Origin: UMGS1002 sp050309735
GTDB lineage: Bacteria; Bacillota; Clostridia; Oscillospirales; CAG-272
DNA: 38,390 nt
Direction: 5' to 3'
NCBI GenBank assembly: GCA_050309735.1
Contig: JBNRMS010000042.1
Span: 1-38,390 of the forward strand
This document shows positions 23,584-32,962 of the stretch, piece after piece. The translations under genes and the position numbers were made by a program. Position 1 is the stretch's first letter. Every line of letters begins with the position of its first letter. The notes under the pieces are model-generated. The model saw only the letters and a program-made list of their open reading frames with translations, was not told the origin of the DNA and ran no database searches.

Positions 23584-24495
23584 TCATGCATCCAAATATC
23601 TTATCTCACACTCGGGCTCAAAGCCGTAATTTTTTAATATAACACCCTTAATATGCTCTATAAGCGAGAGGACGTCTGCCGCTGTCGCAGAGCCGGTATT
23701 CACTATAAATCCCGCGTGCTTTACCGACACCTCGGCCCCGCCTATTCTGTATCCCTTCAGTCCGCTCTCCTCGATTATCCGCCCCATAAAATATCCTTCG
23801 CGGCGCTTGAAAACACTTCCCGCGCTCGGAAATTCGAGCGGTTGTTTATCGCGCCGCCGCCCTAGCATCTCGCGCATCCGCGCCTCGACTTCCTCGCGCA
23901 CCCCGGGCGTCAACACAAATTTTGCCGACAAAACAGTCAGCCGCCCGTCGTCCATGAGCAGGCTTTTCCGGTATCCGAGGGACAGCTCAGACGCCCCCAT
24001 AACGGCGGCCGAGCAGTCGGCTGCGTTATAGATCACCGCCGAGTGCAGCGTGTCTGAAATCTGCGAGCCGTATGCCCCGGCGTTCATAAAAACGCCGCCC
24101 CCGCAGCTCCCGGGGATTCCGTATGAAAACTCAAGCCCCGACAAGCCGGCGCGGGCGGCGGCCATTGCCATCGCCCCAAGCGGCGCTCCGGCATCTGCGC
24201 TCAAAATATTTTTTTCGACCGTAATACTCTTTAGCCCCGAGGTTGAAATTATCGCGCCGCTGTACCCGTTGTCCGAAAAAAGCAGGTTGCTACCCTTACC
24301 GATAACCGTGTATTTAACCCCCGATACGCAAGCCGCCCTTATCGCCGCAACTAAATGACCCGCATCGGAAGGTGTGAGGAGCATTGCGGCCGCCCCTCCG
24401 ATTCGGAAGGTGCTAAGATTTTTCAGCGGCGCATCTTTTATGTATCCAACGCCCTCGGCGTCAAGCAAAGCGCACAATTGTGCAATATGTTTCAT
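23584..24495 (-). CDS. murB: UDP-N-acetylenolpyruvoylglucosamine reductase
   Basis: A 303-residue FAD enzyme that reduces UDP-GlcNAc-enolpyruvate to UDP-MurNAc in peptidoglycan synthesis. ATG 24495 (MKHIAQLCALL) is chosen; a TTG four codons upstream lies only 2 nt from the AGAAAGG ribosome site, whereas ATG 24495 has 14 nt. FAD-binding motifs TFRIGG and GKGSNLL(F)SD are present, as are YGIPGSCGG, the catalytic serine in PSAGSVFKR, and the glutamate in ECEIRYL. The length and lack of the extra loop fit type II MurB of Gram-positives. It heads the murB-whiA-dnaE operon. Confidence 0.96.
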   Translation of the reverse strand: MKHIAQLCALLDAEGVGYIKDAPLKNLSTFRIGGAAAMLLTPSDAGHLVAAIRAACVSGVKYTVIGKGSNLLFSDNGYSGAIISTSGLKSITVEKNILSADAGAPLGAMAMAAARAGLSGLEFSYGIPGSCGGGVFMNAGAYGSQISDTLHSAVIYNAADCSAAVMGASELSLGYRKSLLMDDGRLTVLSAKFVLTPGVREEVEARMREMLGRRRDKQPLEFPSAGSVFKRREGYFMGRIIEESGLKGYRIGGAEVSVKHAGFIVNTGSATAADVLSLIEHIKGVILKNYGFEPECEIRYLDA

Positions 24496-24509
24496 AATAC
24501 ATGACAATA

Positions 24510-24534
24510 CCTTTCTGAGATAAGTGAGGATTGT
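24510..24534 (-). promoter_or_regulatory. Recurrent leader motif before murB (copy 3, partial)
   Basis: ACAATCCTCAC (24534-24524), a 7-nt gap and AGAAAGG (24516-24510) repeat the blocks and spacing seen before lepA and the amidohydrolase. The upstream TTGTGC arm is not found here. Confidence 0.6.
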
Positions 24535-24673
24535 TCGGGGTCGGCGTGGCTTGCTTCCAAATTAAATTAAACCAATGTTTCAAAGTTCTTGATGTGGGTC
24601 TGGGGGAACTTCTCGGGGGAAGTTCCCTCCGTCGCATCTCTCATTAGCTTAATGTTTTGTCGGTGTTTAGTAT
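24535..24673 (-). repeat. Mosaic intergenic repeat, copy 3 (B+C)
   Basis: Module B contains a 9-bp stem GGGAACTTC/GAAGTTCCC (24604-24612 and 24619-24627) with a different loop from copy 1. Module C (24633-24673) is nearly identical to 19069-19110. The element ends 8 nt before the stop codon of the HAD phosphatase gene, on its 3' side. Confidence 0.75.
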
Positions 24674-24680
24674 AAAAAGC

Positions 24681-25379
24681 TCACCCCTCAACATGCCCCG
24701 CCGCAATACCGACAAGTTCGGACAGCTCAGTTATAATATAATTAATCTTAATTCGCTCGGGCGGAGCGGCACAAGCCGGGTTATACCAGCAAACGTCAAG
24801 CCCTGCGCCAAGTCCTCCCGCGATATCCGAGCTGAGCGAGTCGCCGATAACAAGCGTTTCTGCCCGATTATATTGCGGTATCGCCGAGGCCACCGCGTCG
24901 AAAAACTCGCGCGCCGGCTTATCCGCCCCGATTTCTTCGGATATAAAAACACCCTCAAAAAGCGGCGCAAGCGGCGAGGTGCCAAATCGTTTTTCCTGAA
25001 TTTTTTTAAATCCGTTTGTTATAATATAAAGTCGGCAGGTCTTGCTAAGCTCCCGGCAGACCTCATAAGCGCCCGGGATAAGGTTTGATTTTTCGGCCAG
25101 AGCCGAAAAATACATATCGGCCATCTGGCCGGGGTCACTGTCAAGCGAATACTCTTTTGCAAGAATTTCAAACCTTTTCTGTGACAGGGAGGAGCGCTCA
25201 ATCTCGCCCCTCTCGAGCTCTTTCCACAAGCTGTGGTTTATCTCCGAATAGCGGCGCGCGATTTTATCGCCGAAGGGCTGGCCAAGGAAAGACAGCATAT
25301 CAGAGAGCGCCTCGCGCTCGGCACTCGCAAAGTCTAAAAGGGTTTGGTCGGCGTCAAACAAGAGCGTTTTATATCGCAT
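24681..25379 (-). CDS. yjjG: YjjG-family HAD phosphatase (non-canonical pyrimidine nucleotidase)
   Basis: A 232-residue haloacid dehalogenase-fold phosphatase. Nucleophile D9 and acid D11 lie in LFDADQTLLDF, which is close to the YjjG signature; TNG (about 121) and GDSLSSDI (about 174) are motifs II and IV, and KP of GADKPAREFF is motif III. YjjG enzymes hydrolyse nucleoside 5'-monophosphates and guard against odd pyrimidines; the substrate here is inferred by family. It has its own promoter and is separated from murB by repeat DNA. Confidence 0.85.
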   Translation of the reverse strand: MRYKTLLFDADQTLLDFASAEREALSDMLSFLGQPFGDKIARRYSEINHSLWKELERGEIERSSLSQKRFEILAKEYSLDSDPGQMADMYFSALAEKSNLIPGAYEVCRELSKTCRLYIITNGFKKIQEKRFGTSPLAPLFEGVFISEEIGADKPAREFFDAVASAIPQYNRAETLVIGDSLSSDIAGGLGAGLDVCWYNPACAAPPERIKINYIITELSELVGIAAGHVEG

Positions 25380-25450
25380 TTATTAAGTTAATTCCTCTCA
25401 TTTTTTAGTCTTGCAGGAGCCTGCACGCCCCCGCTCACTTCTCTGTTTTA

Positions 25451-25479
25451 ATTATACAATAATTCCCCTCTCTTTTCAA
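25451..25479 (-). promoter_or_regulatory. Promoter of the HAD phosphatase gene
   Basis: TTGAAA (25479-25474), 17-nt spacer, TATAAT (25456-25451) on the minus strand, about 70 nt before the start codon. It diverges from the coaE promoter. Confidence 0.75.
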
Positions 25480-25561
25480 CACCTATGTCGCATTTGTATT
25501 ATGAAGCCACCCGCCGCACGAAAGATTTATCCTGCCGAACTAAGTTTCCTCGTGCCGGTAC

Positions 25562-25590
25562 TTGAAAAAGATTAAACAATACTGTATAAT
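25562..25590 (+). promoter_or_regulatory. Promoter of the coaE-led gene run
   Basis: TTGAAA at 25562-25567, 17-nt spacer, TATAAT at 25585-25590; the start codon is about 38 nt beyond the -10 box. Confidence 0.8.
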
Positions 25591-25628
25591 ATTAGTATAG
25601 AGTCTTAATATTAATCGGGAGGGACATT

Positions 25629-26231
25629 TTGAAGATTATTGGACTGACCGGCCCGAGCGGCAGCGGCAAGGGAACCGCGGCCGTTCTTCTCCTAAAACAC
25701 GGGATTCCGTCTATCGACACCGATAAGGTTTATCGTAAAATTTTAATTCCCCCCTCGCAGTGCCTTGACGAACTAAGGGAAGCCTTCGGCTCCGAGGTGA
25801 TCCGCCCCGACGGCACGCTCGATAGGCGGGCGCTGGCATCGGTTGTTTTTGCCGACCGCGAAATGCTCGCGCTTCTGAACTCGGTCACTCATAAGTATAT
25901 TCTTGCGCGCACGCAAAAGCGAATAGCTTACCGCCGCCGCACCGGAGCAAATGCAGTTATTGTCGACGCGCCGGCTCTTTTTGAAGCGGGTTTTGACGAA
26001 AAGTGTGACTTTGTGATCACCGTCACCGCTTCGCGAGAGGCGCGGATTGAGCGGATTATGCAGAGAGACGGCTTTGACCGCGCCGCGGCCGAGCGCCGTA
26101 TCGACGGACAGCCCCCCGAGGATTTCTACACCTCCCGCTCGGATTACACCGTTTCAAACAACGGCACACTTGATGAGCTTGAGGCGGCGCTGCTTGAAAT
26201 TCTGCGCCGCGAGAGAGTTATCCCCGAATGA
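25629..26231 (+). CDS. coaE: Dephospho-CoA kinase
   Basis: A 200-residue kinase for the last step of coenzyme A synthesis. The P-loop GPSGSGKGT is at residues 8-16; IDTDKVYR and the ALFEAGFDEKCDFVI segment match the family. The start codon is TTG (25629), with GGGAGGG about 5 nt upstream and no better ATG. It overlaps the next gene by 4 nt (ATGA), so they are translationally coupled. Confidence 0.94.
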   Translation: MKIIGLTGPSGSGKGTAAVLLLKHGIPSIDTDKVYRKILIPPSQCLDELREAFGSEVIRPDGTLDRRALASVVFADREMLALLNSVTHKYILARTQKRIAYRRRTGANAVIVDAPALFEAGFDEKCDFVITVTASREARIERIMQRDGFDRAAAERRIDGQPPEDFYTSRSDYTVSNNGTLDELEAALLEILRRERVIPE

Positions 26232-26812
26232 GAAAAAGACTCAAGCGACCGTATGTCGTGGTGATTGTGATAGCTGCGGCTCTCCTGTTTGGTTTCTTTT
26301 ACCGATGTATGTTCAGCGCCTATCAGCGCACAGTCTATCCGCAGAAATTTCATGAATTTGTGTCGGCAAGTGCCGCCGAATTTGGCGTGCCCGAGGGCTT
26401 GATTTACGCAGTTATAAAAACCGAGAGTAATTTCGACCCCGAGGCTCTCTCCTCAGCCGGCGCAGAGGGGCTTATGCAGCTTCTTCCCTCAACCTTTGAG
26501 TGGATTACTAATTATATCCTCGTCGAACGCCTTGACACCGCCTCAATCCGCAACCCCGAGATAAACATCAGGTATGGCACCTGCCTGCTCGCATGGCTTC
26601 ATAACCGCTATGGCAACTGGGAAACGGCCCTCGCTGCCTACAACGCGGGGCATGGCAATGTTGACAGGTGGCTTGTCGATGAGCACTACTCGGACGGCGA
26701 GGGCGGACTTGCCAATATCCCCTTTGCTGAAACGCGCAGATATGTCGAAATAACCGTCAATTCAGCCGGTATTTATGAAAAATTATATTATTCTGAAAAG
26801 GGAGACCATTAA
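26228..26812 (+). CDS. Membrane-anchored lytic transglycosylase (SLT domain)
   Basis: A 194-residue peptidoglycan-cleaving enzyme. Residues about 9-25 form an N-terminal membrane anchor after a basic start. The SLT domain shows catalytic E66 in KTESNFDP, then GLMQLLPST, AAYNAGHGNV and a FAETRRYVEIT end, the standard family-1 order. It acts outside the membrane on glycan strands. It starts within the coaE stop. Confidence 0.93.
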   Translation: MRKRLKRPYVVVIVIAAALLFGFFYRCMFSAYQRTVYPQKFHEFVSASAAEFGVPEGLIYAVIKTESNFDPEALSSAGAEGLMQLLPSTFEWITNYILVERLDTASIRNPEINIRYGTCLLAWLHNRYGNWETALAAYNAGHGNVDRWLVDEHYSDGEGGLANIPFAETRRYVEITVNSAGIYEKLYYSEKGDH

Positions 26813-26813
26813 T

Positions 26814-28196
26814 ATGTCAACCGATAACCTGAAAAATAATCTCTTTTACGAAAAGAAAAATGTCTTCGCCCGCCGGGACGATGCCACCGCCGATGCGGCC
26901 TTCAAATACGCCGAGGGCTACAAACGCTTTCTTGATGCGGCCAAAACCGAGCGCGAGGCAGTGCGCGAGTCTATAAAAATGGCCGAGGCCGCCGGATTTA
27001 GAGAATACAAGCTTGGCGATTCAATAAGCGCGGGCGATAAGCTCTATCTAAACAATCGCGGAAAAAACCTTTTTATTATCTCGGTGGGAAGCGAGCCGCT
27101 TGAGTGCGGCATCCGAATCTCGGCGGCTCATGTCGATTCTCCGCGGCTTGATTTAAAGCAGTGCCCGGTTTATGAGGAGGAAGGAATGTCCTTCTTCAAA
27201 ACCCATTATTACGGGGGCATACTGAAATATCAGTGGGTTGCAACCCCTCTGTCGCTTCATGGCGTGATTATGAAGGGTGACGGCGAGGCGGTTGAAATAG
27301 TCGTTGGTGAAGACGATGACGATCCGGTTTTCTATATCAACGACATACTCCCACACCTTGGCTCAGAACGGATGAAAAAACCGCTGGGCGAGGCATTTAC
27401 GGGCGAGAAGCTCAATGTCCTCGCCGGCAGCCGGCCATATGGCGAGGGGGCAGACGCAATAAAGCTTAATCTTCTTAAGATATTGAATGAAAAATACGGC
27501 ATTGTCGAGGAGGATTTCCTCACGGCCGAGCTGTCGCTCGTCCCGGCGGCAAAGGCGCGCGACGTCGGCTTTGACCGCTCGCTCATCGGGGCATACGGTC
27601 ACGACGACCGCTGCTGCGCTTACCCCGCCCTCACAGCCATATTGGAGAATTCCGACTCAGAACATACGCTTATGTGCATACTTGCCGATAAGGAGGAGAC
27701 AGGCTCGAATGGAATCACGGGTATGCAATGCTCGCTTATGGTCGATATAATAGACGAGCTCAGCCGCGTCCTCGGCGCAAATCCGGCGATAGTCAGAGCG
27801 AATTCCAAATGCCTCTCGGCCGATGTTTCAGCCGCTTTCGACCCCCTATTTCCCAACGTTTTCGAGAAGCGCAACTCGGCGCTTATTAATTGCGGCGTGG
27901 TTCTCACCAAATACACCGGCTCGCGCGGCAAGAGCGACACAAATGATGCCTCGGCCGAGTTTATCGGCTGGCTGCGCGGAATTATGCAGCGCGAAGGGGT
28001 TGTTTGGCAGTCGGGCGAGCTTGGACGGGTTGATGCGGGGGGCGGCGGCACAGTCGCCAAATATATCGCCAATAAAAACATCGAGACTGTCGACCTCGGA
28101 ATCCCGGTTCTCTCGATGCACGCGCCCTATGAGGTTATCGCAAAGACCGACCTCTATGAGGCCTCGCTTGCCTTCGGCGCTTTCTCTAAATATTGA
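26814..28196 (+). CDS. M18 family aminopeptidase
   Basis: A 460-residue cytosolic metallo-aminopeptidase. ATG 26814 follows the transglycosylase stop by 1 nt and is preceded by GGGAGA. AAHVDSPRLDLK (H106, D108) provides the first zinc ligands, DKEETGSNG the catalytic and bridging acids, and SMHAPYEVIAKTD near the end the last histidine. M18 enzymes remove acidic or neutral N-terminal residues; this length matches the bacterial ApeB-like subgroup. Confidence 0.92.
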   Translation: MSTDNLKNNLFYEKKNVFARRDDATADAAFKYAEGYKRFLDAAKTEREAVRESIKMAEAAGFREYKLGDSISAGDKLYLNNRGKNLFIISVGSEPLECGIRISAAHVDSPRLDLKQCPVYEEEGMSFFKTHYYGGILKYQWVATPLSLHGVIMKGDGEAVEIVVGEDDDDPVFYINDILPHLGSERMKKPLGEAFTGEKLNVLAGSRPYGEGADAIKLNLLKILNEKYGIVEEDFLTAELSLVPAAKARDVGFDRSLIGAYGHDDRCCAYPALTAILENSDSEHTLMCILADKEETGSNGITGMQCSLMVDIIDELSRVLGANPAIVRANSKCLSADVSAAFDPLFPNVFEKRNSALINCGVVLTKYTGSRGKSDTNDASAEFIGWLRGIMQREGVVWQSGELGRVDAGGGGTVAKYIANKNIETVDLGIPVLSMHAPYEVIAKTDLYEASLAFGAFSKY

Positions 28197-28217
28197 TTTT
28201 TACCTCAAGGAGACCTA

Positions 28218-29300
28218 ATGTTAGATAAACTCAAGGCAGCCGAAGATAATTACACCGCCATAGAGACGCGGCTGTCCTCACCCGACGTCATCTCGAATCA
28301 AGAGGAATACCGCCGCCTGGCAAAGGAATACAAAACGCTCACCCCGGTTATAGAAACCTTCCGCGAATACAAGCGGGTTTTGAGCGACATGGAAGCAACG
28401 AAGGCTATGCTCGAGGAAAAGCTTGATCCCGAGCTGCGTGAGCTTGCAAATGAGGAGTTCCGCGAGTGTCGAGAGAGGGCGGAGGAGCTGCTCGGCGAGC
28501 TGAAGGTTATGCTCCTTCCCCGCGACCCGAATGACGATAAGAATGTCATCATCGAAATCCGCTCGGGCGCGGGAGGCGAGGAGTCGGCTCTTTTCGCCTT
28601 TGTGCTATATCGGATGTATACTATGTATGCCGAGGCCGCAAATTTTTCGGTCTCGCTGCTAGGCGCCAATGAAACAGGCCTTGGAGGATTTAAAGAGGTT
28701 TCCTTTATGGTCGAGGGCGATGGCGCATACTCGCGCTTTAAATTCGAGAGCGGTGTCCACCGCGTACAGCGCGTTCCGGTAACAGAAGCACAGGGCCGCA
28801 TTCAAACCTCAACGGTCACCGTCGCGGTGCTGCCCGAGGCCGAGGAGGTTGAGGTCGAGATTAACCCGGCAGACATAATATTTGAATCATGCAAGTCGAG
28901 CGGTGCCGGGGGACAGCACGTCAACAAAACCGAGTCAGCCGTTCGGCTCACACACAAACCAACCGGAATTGTGGTCGAATGTCAGAACGAGCGCAGCCAG
29001 TTTCAAAATAAGGAGCGGGCGCTGAAAATGCTCCGCGCCCGCCTTTACGAGATAAAGCAGTCCGAACAGCACGAGCTAATCTCCTCAACCCGCAAAAATC
29101 AGGTTGGAACAGGCGACCGCAGCGAAAAAATAAGAACCTACAACTACCCGCAAAACCGCGTCACCGACCACAGAATAGGGCTTACCCTCTACTCGCTCGA
29201 CCGCTTTCTTGACGGCAACATAGGCGACATGATAGATGCCCTTATCACAGCCGACACCGCCGAGAAACTTCGCGGCGAGGGCGAGGACGGAGGGACGTAG
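28218..29300 (+). CDS. prfA: Peptide chain release factor 1
   Basis: A 360-residue factor that ends translation at UAA and UAG. The GGQ motif at 231-233 triggers peptide release, and PVT at 187-189 is the RF1-type stop-codon reader (RF2 would have SPF). AAGGAGA precedes the ATG. prmC, the methyltransferase that often follows prfA, is absent; a repeat and Sua5 come next. Confidence 0.97.
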   Translation: MLDKLKAAEDNYTAIETRLSSPDVISNQEEYRRLAKEYKTLTPVIETFREYKRVLSDMEATKAMLEEKLDPELRELANEEFRECRERAEELLGELKVMLLPRDPNDDKNVIIEIRSGAGGEESALFAFVLYRMYTMYAEAANFSVSLLGANETGLGGFKEVSFMVEGDGAYSRFKFESGVHRVQRVPVTEAQGRIQTSTVTVAVLPEAEEVEVEINPADIIFESCKSSGAGGQHVNKTESAVRLTHKPTGIVVECQNERSQFQNKERALKMLRARLYEIKQSEQHELISSTRKNQVGTGDRSEKIRTYNYPQNRVTDHRIGLTLYSLDRFLDGNIGDMIDALITADTAEKLRGEGEDGGT

Positions 29301-29311
29301 AGACGGCGGGG

Positions 29312-29397
29312 GCGCTGCCACCGAACCTCCGCTCAAGCGACTTTTTGAAAAAAGTCGCTCGAGAATCCCCAAAAACCTTCAGGAAAATCGGCTTGGC
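29312..29397 (+). repeat. REP-like 3' hairpin, copy 4 (module B)
   Basis: AGCGACTTTTT (29336-29346) pairs with AAAAAGTCGCT (29349-29359), with outer CTC/GAG. Flanking bases (AGAATCCCC-AAAAACCTT-GG-AAAA-CGGC) align with the minus-strand reading of module B at 870-970. It lies just 3' of prfA in the same relative orientation as the other copies. Confidence 0.7.
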
Positions 29398-29441
29398 CGA
29401 ATCAAGCGCTCACAAGTCATGCTCCCGCTCACGCGAACAGA

Positions 29442-30488
29442 ATGAGGCAGAAATTGAAAACCGAAGTAATTAAAATACATGATCCCATAGAACAGAGCGC
29501 CGGCATTGAAAAGGCCGCCGCGATAATCGGCCGGGGGGGACTTGTGGTCTTCCCCACCGAAACGGTGTACGGCCTTGGCGGGAACGCAAGAGACCCCGCC
29601 GCCGCCGGGAAGATATACGCCGCGAAAGGACGTCCGTCGGACAACCCCCTGATAGTCCACATCGCAAACCCTGCCGACGCCGAGGAATACGCAGAAACAA
29701 ACGAATGCTACTACAAGCTTGCCGACGCCTTCATGCCGGGGCCTATTACAATCATACTCCCGAAAAAGAACACAATTCCCCCCGAGGTTACCGGCGGGCT
29801 TGATACCGTGGCGCTGCGTTGCCCCTCGCACCCGACGGCACGCGCGCTTATTTCCGCGGCCCGACTGCCGATAGCGGCTCCGTCGGCTAATATTTCGGGG
29901 CGCCCCTCGCCTACCTCGGCCGAGCATGTCATCCATGACATGGATGGTCGGGTCGACATGATAATCGACGGGGGCGAGAGCGAAATCGGACTTGAATCGA
30001 CTATTATCTCGCTCCGAGGCAACGAGGCCACACTGCTTCGCCCCGGAGCAGTCACATATGACGCCCTTCTCTGCGTTTGCGAGAGCGTTACCCTCTCGGG
30101 CGCGGCGCTGGGCGAGGATTGTCGGGAGGGGAAACCGCTCTCGCCCGGCATGAAATATCGGCATTATGCACCCTCCTCCCCCCTTGTCCTTATCGACGCC
30201 TCCTCCCCCCTTTTTGTTGATTTTATTCGGCAAAGGCGGAAAAATGAGAAGTGCGCCGTAATCTGCTCGCCCGAGGAGGCGAGCGCGCTCGGCGGAGAGG
30301 GTGTAATACTTACCGGAGGTGAGGGCGACCTGCCAAATCAGGCAAGGCGTCTTTTCACCGCCCTGCGCGAGGCAGACAAGCTCTGCGCCGAGGTTATTTA
30401 CGCAAGAAAACCCGAGCCGCACGGCCTCGGTCTTGCGCTCTACAACCGCCTAATCCGCGCCGCCTCACACACGGTGATAAAGCTATAA
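29442..30488 (+). CDS. L-threonylcarbamoyladenylate synthase (Sua5/YwlC)
   Basis: A 348-residue enzyme making threonylcarbamoyl-AMP for the universal t6A modification of ANN-decoding tRNAs. The N-terminal YrdC domain shows PTETVYGLG (38-46), KGRPSDNPL (62-70) and PSANISGRPSPT; the C-terminal Sua5 domain follows a YRHYAPSSP linker. This two-domain form is normal in Firmicutes. The ATG at 29442 has no visible ribosome site; TTG at 29454 sits 5 nt after GAGG and may be the real start. Confidence 0.93.
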   Translation: MRQKLKTEVIKIHDPIEQSAGIEKAAAIIGRGGLVVFPTETVYGLGGNARDPAAAGKIYAAKGRPSDNPLIVHIANPADAEEYAETNECYYKLADAFMPGPITIILPKKNTIPPEVTGGLDTVALRCPSHPTARALISAARLPIAAPSANISGRPSPTSAEHVIHDMDGRVDMIIDGGESEIGLESTIISLRGNEATLLRPGAVTYDALLCVCESVTLSGAALGEDCREGKPLSPGMKYRHYAPSSPLVLIDASSPLFVDFIRQRRKNEKCAVICSPEEASALGGEGVILTGGEGDLPNQARRLFTALREADKLCAEVIYARKPEPHGLGLALYNRLIRAASHTVIKL

Positions 30489-30510
30489 ATTCTAAGAAAA
30501 GAGGTTACAC

Positions 30511-32754
30511 ATGGCAAGAAAACGCAAAACCTCAGCCAAAAACCAAGAAATTATCGATGCTCCGATAAGGCAGCAACCGATAACCGAAACAATAGAAACC
30601 AATTTTATGCCCTATGCGATGAGCGTTATAATCTCGCGCGCAATCCCCGAGATTGACGGCCTGAAACCGGCACACCGCAAGCTGCTCTACACTATGTACA
30701 AAATGGGATTGCTCAGCGGGGGGCGCACAAAGAGCGCAAATGTGGTCGGGCAGACCATGAAGCTCAACCCCCACGGAGACGCCTCGATTTATGAGACACT
30801 CGTTCGCCTGACACGGGGCAACGAAACCCTGCTTCACCCCTTTGTCGACTCAAAGGGAAGCTTCGGCAAGCAATATTCATCCGATATGAGCTATGCCGCC
30901 TCGCGCTACACCGAGGTCAAGCTTGACCCCTTTGCGGCCGAGATGTTCCGAGGAATCGACCGGGATGCCGTTGACTTTGTAGACAACTACGACGGCACAC
31001 TAAAAGAACCGCTTCTCCTGCCCTCCACCTTCCCGAATGTACTCGTCATGCCCAACACAGGCATTGCCGTCGGTATGGCGTCAAACATATGCTCATTTAA
31101 CCTTGCTGAGATCTGCGACGGAACGGTAGCGCTGCTCAGAAATCCGTCTACTACTGTGAATAAGCTTCTTGATATTATCAAAGCTCCCGACTTCCCCGGC
31201 GGCGGCGCGATAATTTACGATCGCGATGAAATGCGAAAAATCTATGAAACAGGGCAGGGTTCGGTTAGACTGCGCTCGCGCTACAACTACGATAAAAGCG
31301 CAAACTGCATTGATATTGTCCAGATTCCCTATTCAACAAGCATAGAGCAGATAATGAAGCGGATAACCGCCCTGATAAAAGCAGGGCGGTTAAAAGAGGT
31401 TGTCGACTTTCGCGACGAGATAGACCTCTCGGGCTTCAAGCTGACAATAGATATTCGCCGCGGAACCGACCCGGACAAGCTAATGTCAAAGCTCTTTAAA
31501 CTAACCCCGCTTGAGGACAGCTTCAAGTGCAATTTCAATATCCTTATCGGCTCGGTCCCGCGCCAGATGGGAGTGCATGAAATCATCTCGGAGTGGATAA
31601 AATTCCGGATAAACTGCGTCAGACGCGAGGTCACATATGATCTTGAGAGAAAAAAGGAAAAGCTGCACCTCTTGCTCGGCCTTGCCAAAATCCTGCTCGA
31701 TATAGATAAGGCAATAAGAATCATCAGGCAGACCGAGAAGGAGGATGCCGTTGTCCCCAACCTTATGAAGGGCTTTTCGATCGACCAAATACAAGCCGAT
31801 TATATCGCCGACATAAAGCTGCGCCACCTCAACCGCGAGTATATACTCAATCGCGTGAGCGAAATTGAAGGACTTCAAAAAGAGATTGCGGAGCTTGAGG
31901 AAATGCTGGGAGACGAGCTTAAAATCAAGGCTCATATCGCAGCCCAGCTCCTTGAAATCAAGAAGAAATACGGTCGACCCCGCCGCTCGCAGATTATCGG
32001 CGCCGATTTAATTGACGAATATAATGAGGAAGACCACATCGAGAATTACAATGTCCGGCTTGTGCTGACGCGCGAAGGATATATGAAAAAAATCACCCTT
32101 CTCTCGCTACGCGCGAGCGATAATCAAACCCTCAAGGAGGGCGATGAGATAATTCTTGAGCTTGACGCAGAGAATAAGAGCGACGTTGTTTTCTTCACCG
32201 ATAAGGCTCAGGTTTTCCGCGCGAAGCTCAATGATTTTGACTGTGTGAAGGCCTCGGCGATGGGCGAATTTATCCCGGCAAGGCTCGGCATGGAAAGCGG
32301 TGAGAAACCAATTCTTATGCTCACCGAACCCGAGTGTAATTTCGACGAGGACAACAACCTTGTCTTTATCTTCGAGAACGGAAAAGGGGTTCGCATCCCC
32401 GCCAAGGCATATAAGACAAAGAGCTTTCGTAAAAAGCTCACAAGCGCCTATTCATTATCCTCGCCGATAGTCGCCGCGTTTTATGAGAGCAAGCCCTTCG
32501 ATATCATGCTCATATCCGATGCCGACCGCGCCATAATAGTAAAATCTTCATTGCTGTCGCTCAACTCTACCCGAACCTCGGGCGGCACAGCCGTCATGTC
32601 GCTTAAGAAGGGGCAGAAAGTGGTTGCCGCGATAACCGACTTCACCGAAAGATACGGCGAGGTGAAAGGCTATCGCAAGCTAAAACTTCCCGCCCCCGGC
32701 GTTCTGCTCGCCGAAAAGGATATAAATGTGCAGCAGATAAAGATTGAGGAATAG
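30511..32754 (+). CDS. Type IIA topoisomerase subunit A (ParC/GyrA-like)
   Basis: A 747-residue DNA-breaking subunit. The catalytic pair R132-Y133 lies in AASRYTEVKL, and the winged-helix region reads LNPHGDASIYETLVRL where gyrases usually have HPHGDxAVY. A coiled-coil tower (about 365-500) and a degenerate C-terminal beta-pinwheel follow. No GyrA-box-like QRRGGKG is seen, and the C-terminal region is short, which favours a topoisomerase IV-like or diverged second enzyme over true gyrase. No partner gyrB/parE lies in the window. Assignment between ParC and GyrA remains open. Confidence 0.85.
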   Translation: MARKRKTSAKNQEIIDAPIRQQPITETIETNFMPYAMSVIISRAIPEIDGLKPAHRKLLYTMYKMGLLSGGRTKSANVVGQTMKLNPHGDASIYETLVRLTRGNETLLHPFVDSKGSFGKQYSSDMSYAASRYTEVKLDPFAAEMFRGIDRDAVDFVDNYDGTLKEPLLLPSTFPNVLVMPNTGIAVGMASNICSFNLAEICDGTVALLRNPSTTVNKLLDIIKAPDFPGGGAIIYDRDEMRKIYETGQGSVRLRSRYNYDKSANCIDIVQIPYSTSIEQIMKRITALIKAGRLKEVVDFRDEIDLSGFKLTIDIRRGTDPDKLMSKLFKLTPLEDSFKCNFNILIGSVPRQMGVHEIISEWIKFRINCVRREVTYDLERKKEKLHLLLGLAKILLDIDKAIRIIRQTEKEDAVVPNLMKGFSIDQIQADYIADIKLRHLNREYILNRVSEIEGLQKEIAELEEMLGDELKIKAHIAAQLLEIKKKYGRPRRSQIIGADLIDEYNEEDHIENYNVRLVLTREGYMKKITLLSLRASDNQTLKEGDEIILELDAENKSDVVFFTDKAQVFRAKLNDFDCVKASAMGEFIPARLGMESGEKPILMLTEPECNFDEDNNLVFIFENGKGVRIPAKAYKTKSFRKKLTSAYSLSSPIVAAFYESKPFDIMLISDADRAIIVKSSLLSLNSTRTSGGTAVMSLKKGQKVVAAITDFTERYGEVKGYRKLKLPAPGVLLAEKDINVQQIKIEE

Positions 32755-32826
32755 CGGAGCACCCAAGAGAGGACACACCACACTATCCCAACTCAAAACA
32801 GCACACAGAAAGGTATGGTTAGAAAA

Positions 32827-32949
32827 ATGTCATCGCAAAAAAGACGAACCCCCACAAGAACAGTTCTTGTCCGCATAATCTGCGGCGTCCTCGCTCTTTT
32901 AATGCTTGGTAGCATCGCAATTTCAGCTATAGTTTATTTTTTCTTTTAA
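32827..32949 (+). CDS. Small basic single-pass membrane protein (40-44 aa)
   Basis: A short gene between the topoisomerase and deoC genes. It has a basic head (KRRTPTRTVLVR) and one helix of about 20 residues ending YFFF. ATG 32827 is 13 nt from AGAAAGG, a spacing also used by lepA, murB and the amidohydrolase; an in-frame ATG at 32815 lies 1 nt from it and would add four residues. The stop is 13 nt before deoC. Basic single-helix proteins of this size are common but uncharacterised in Clostridia. Confidence 0.65.
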   Translation: MSSQKRRTPTRTVLVRIICGVLALLMLGSIAISAIVYFFF

Positions 32950-32962
32950 AGAGAGGAGTGTT

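Noticed and set aside
29379..30422. A 347-codon open frame on the minus strand
   Set aside because: Antisense to Sua5, which has complete YrdC motifs; no ribosome site or recognisable domain on the minus strand.
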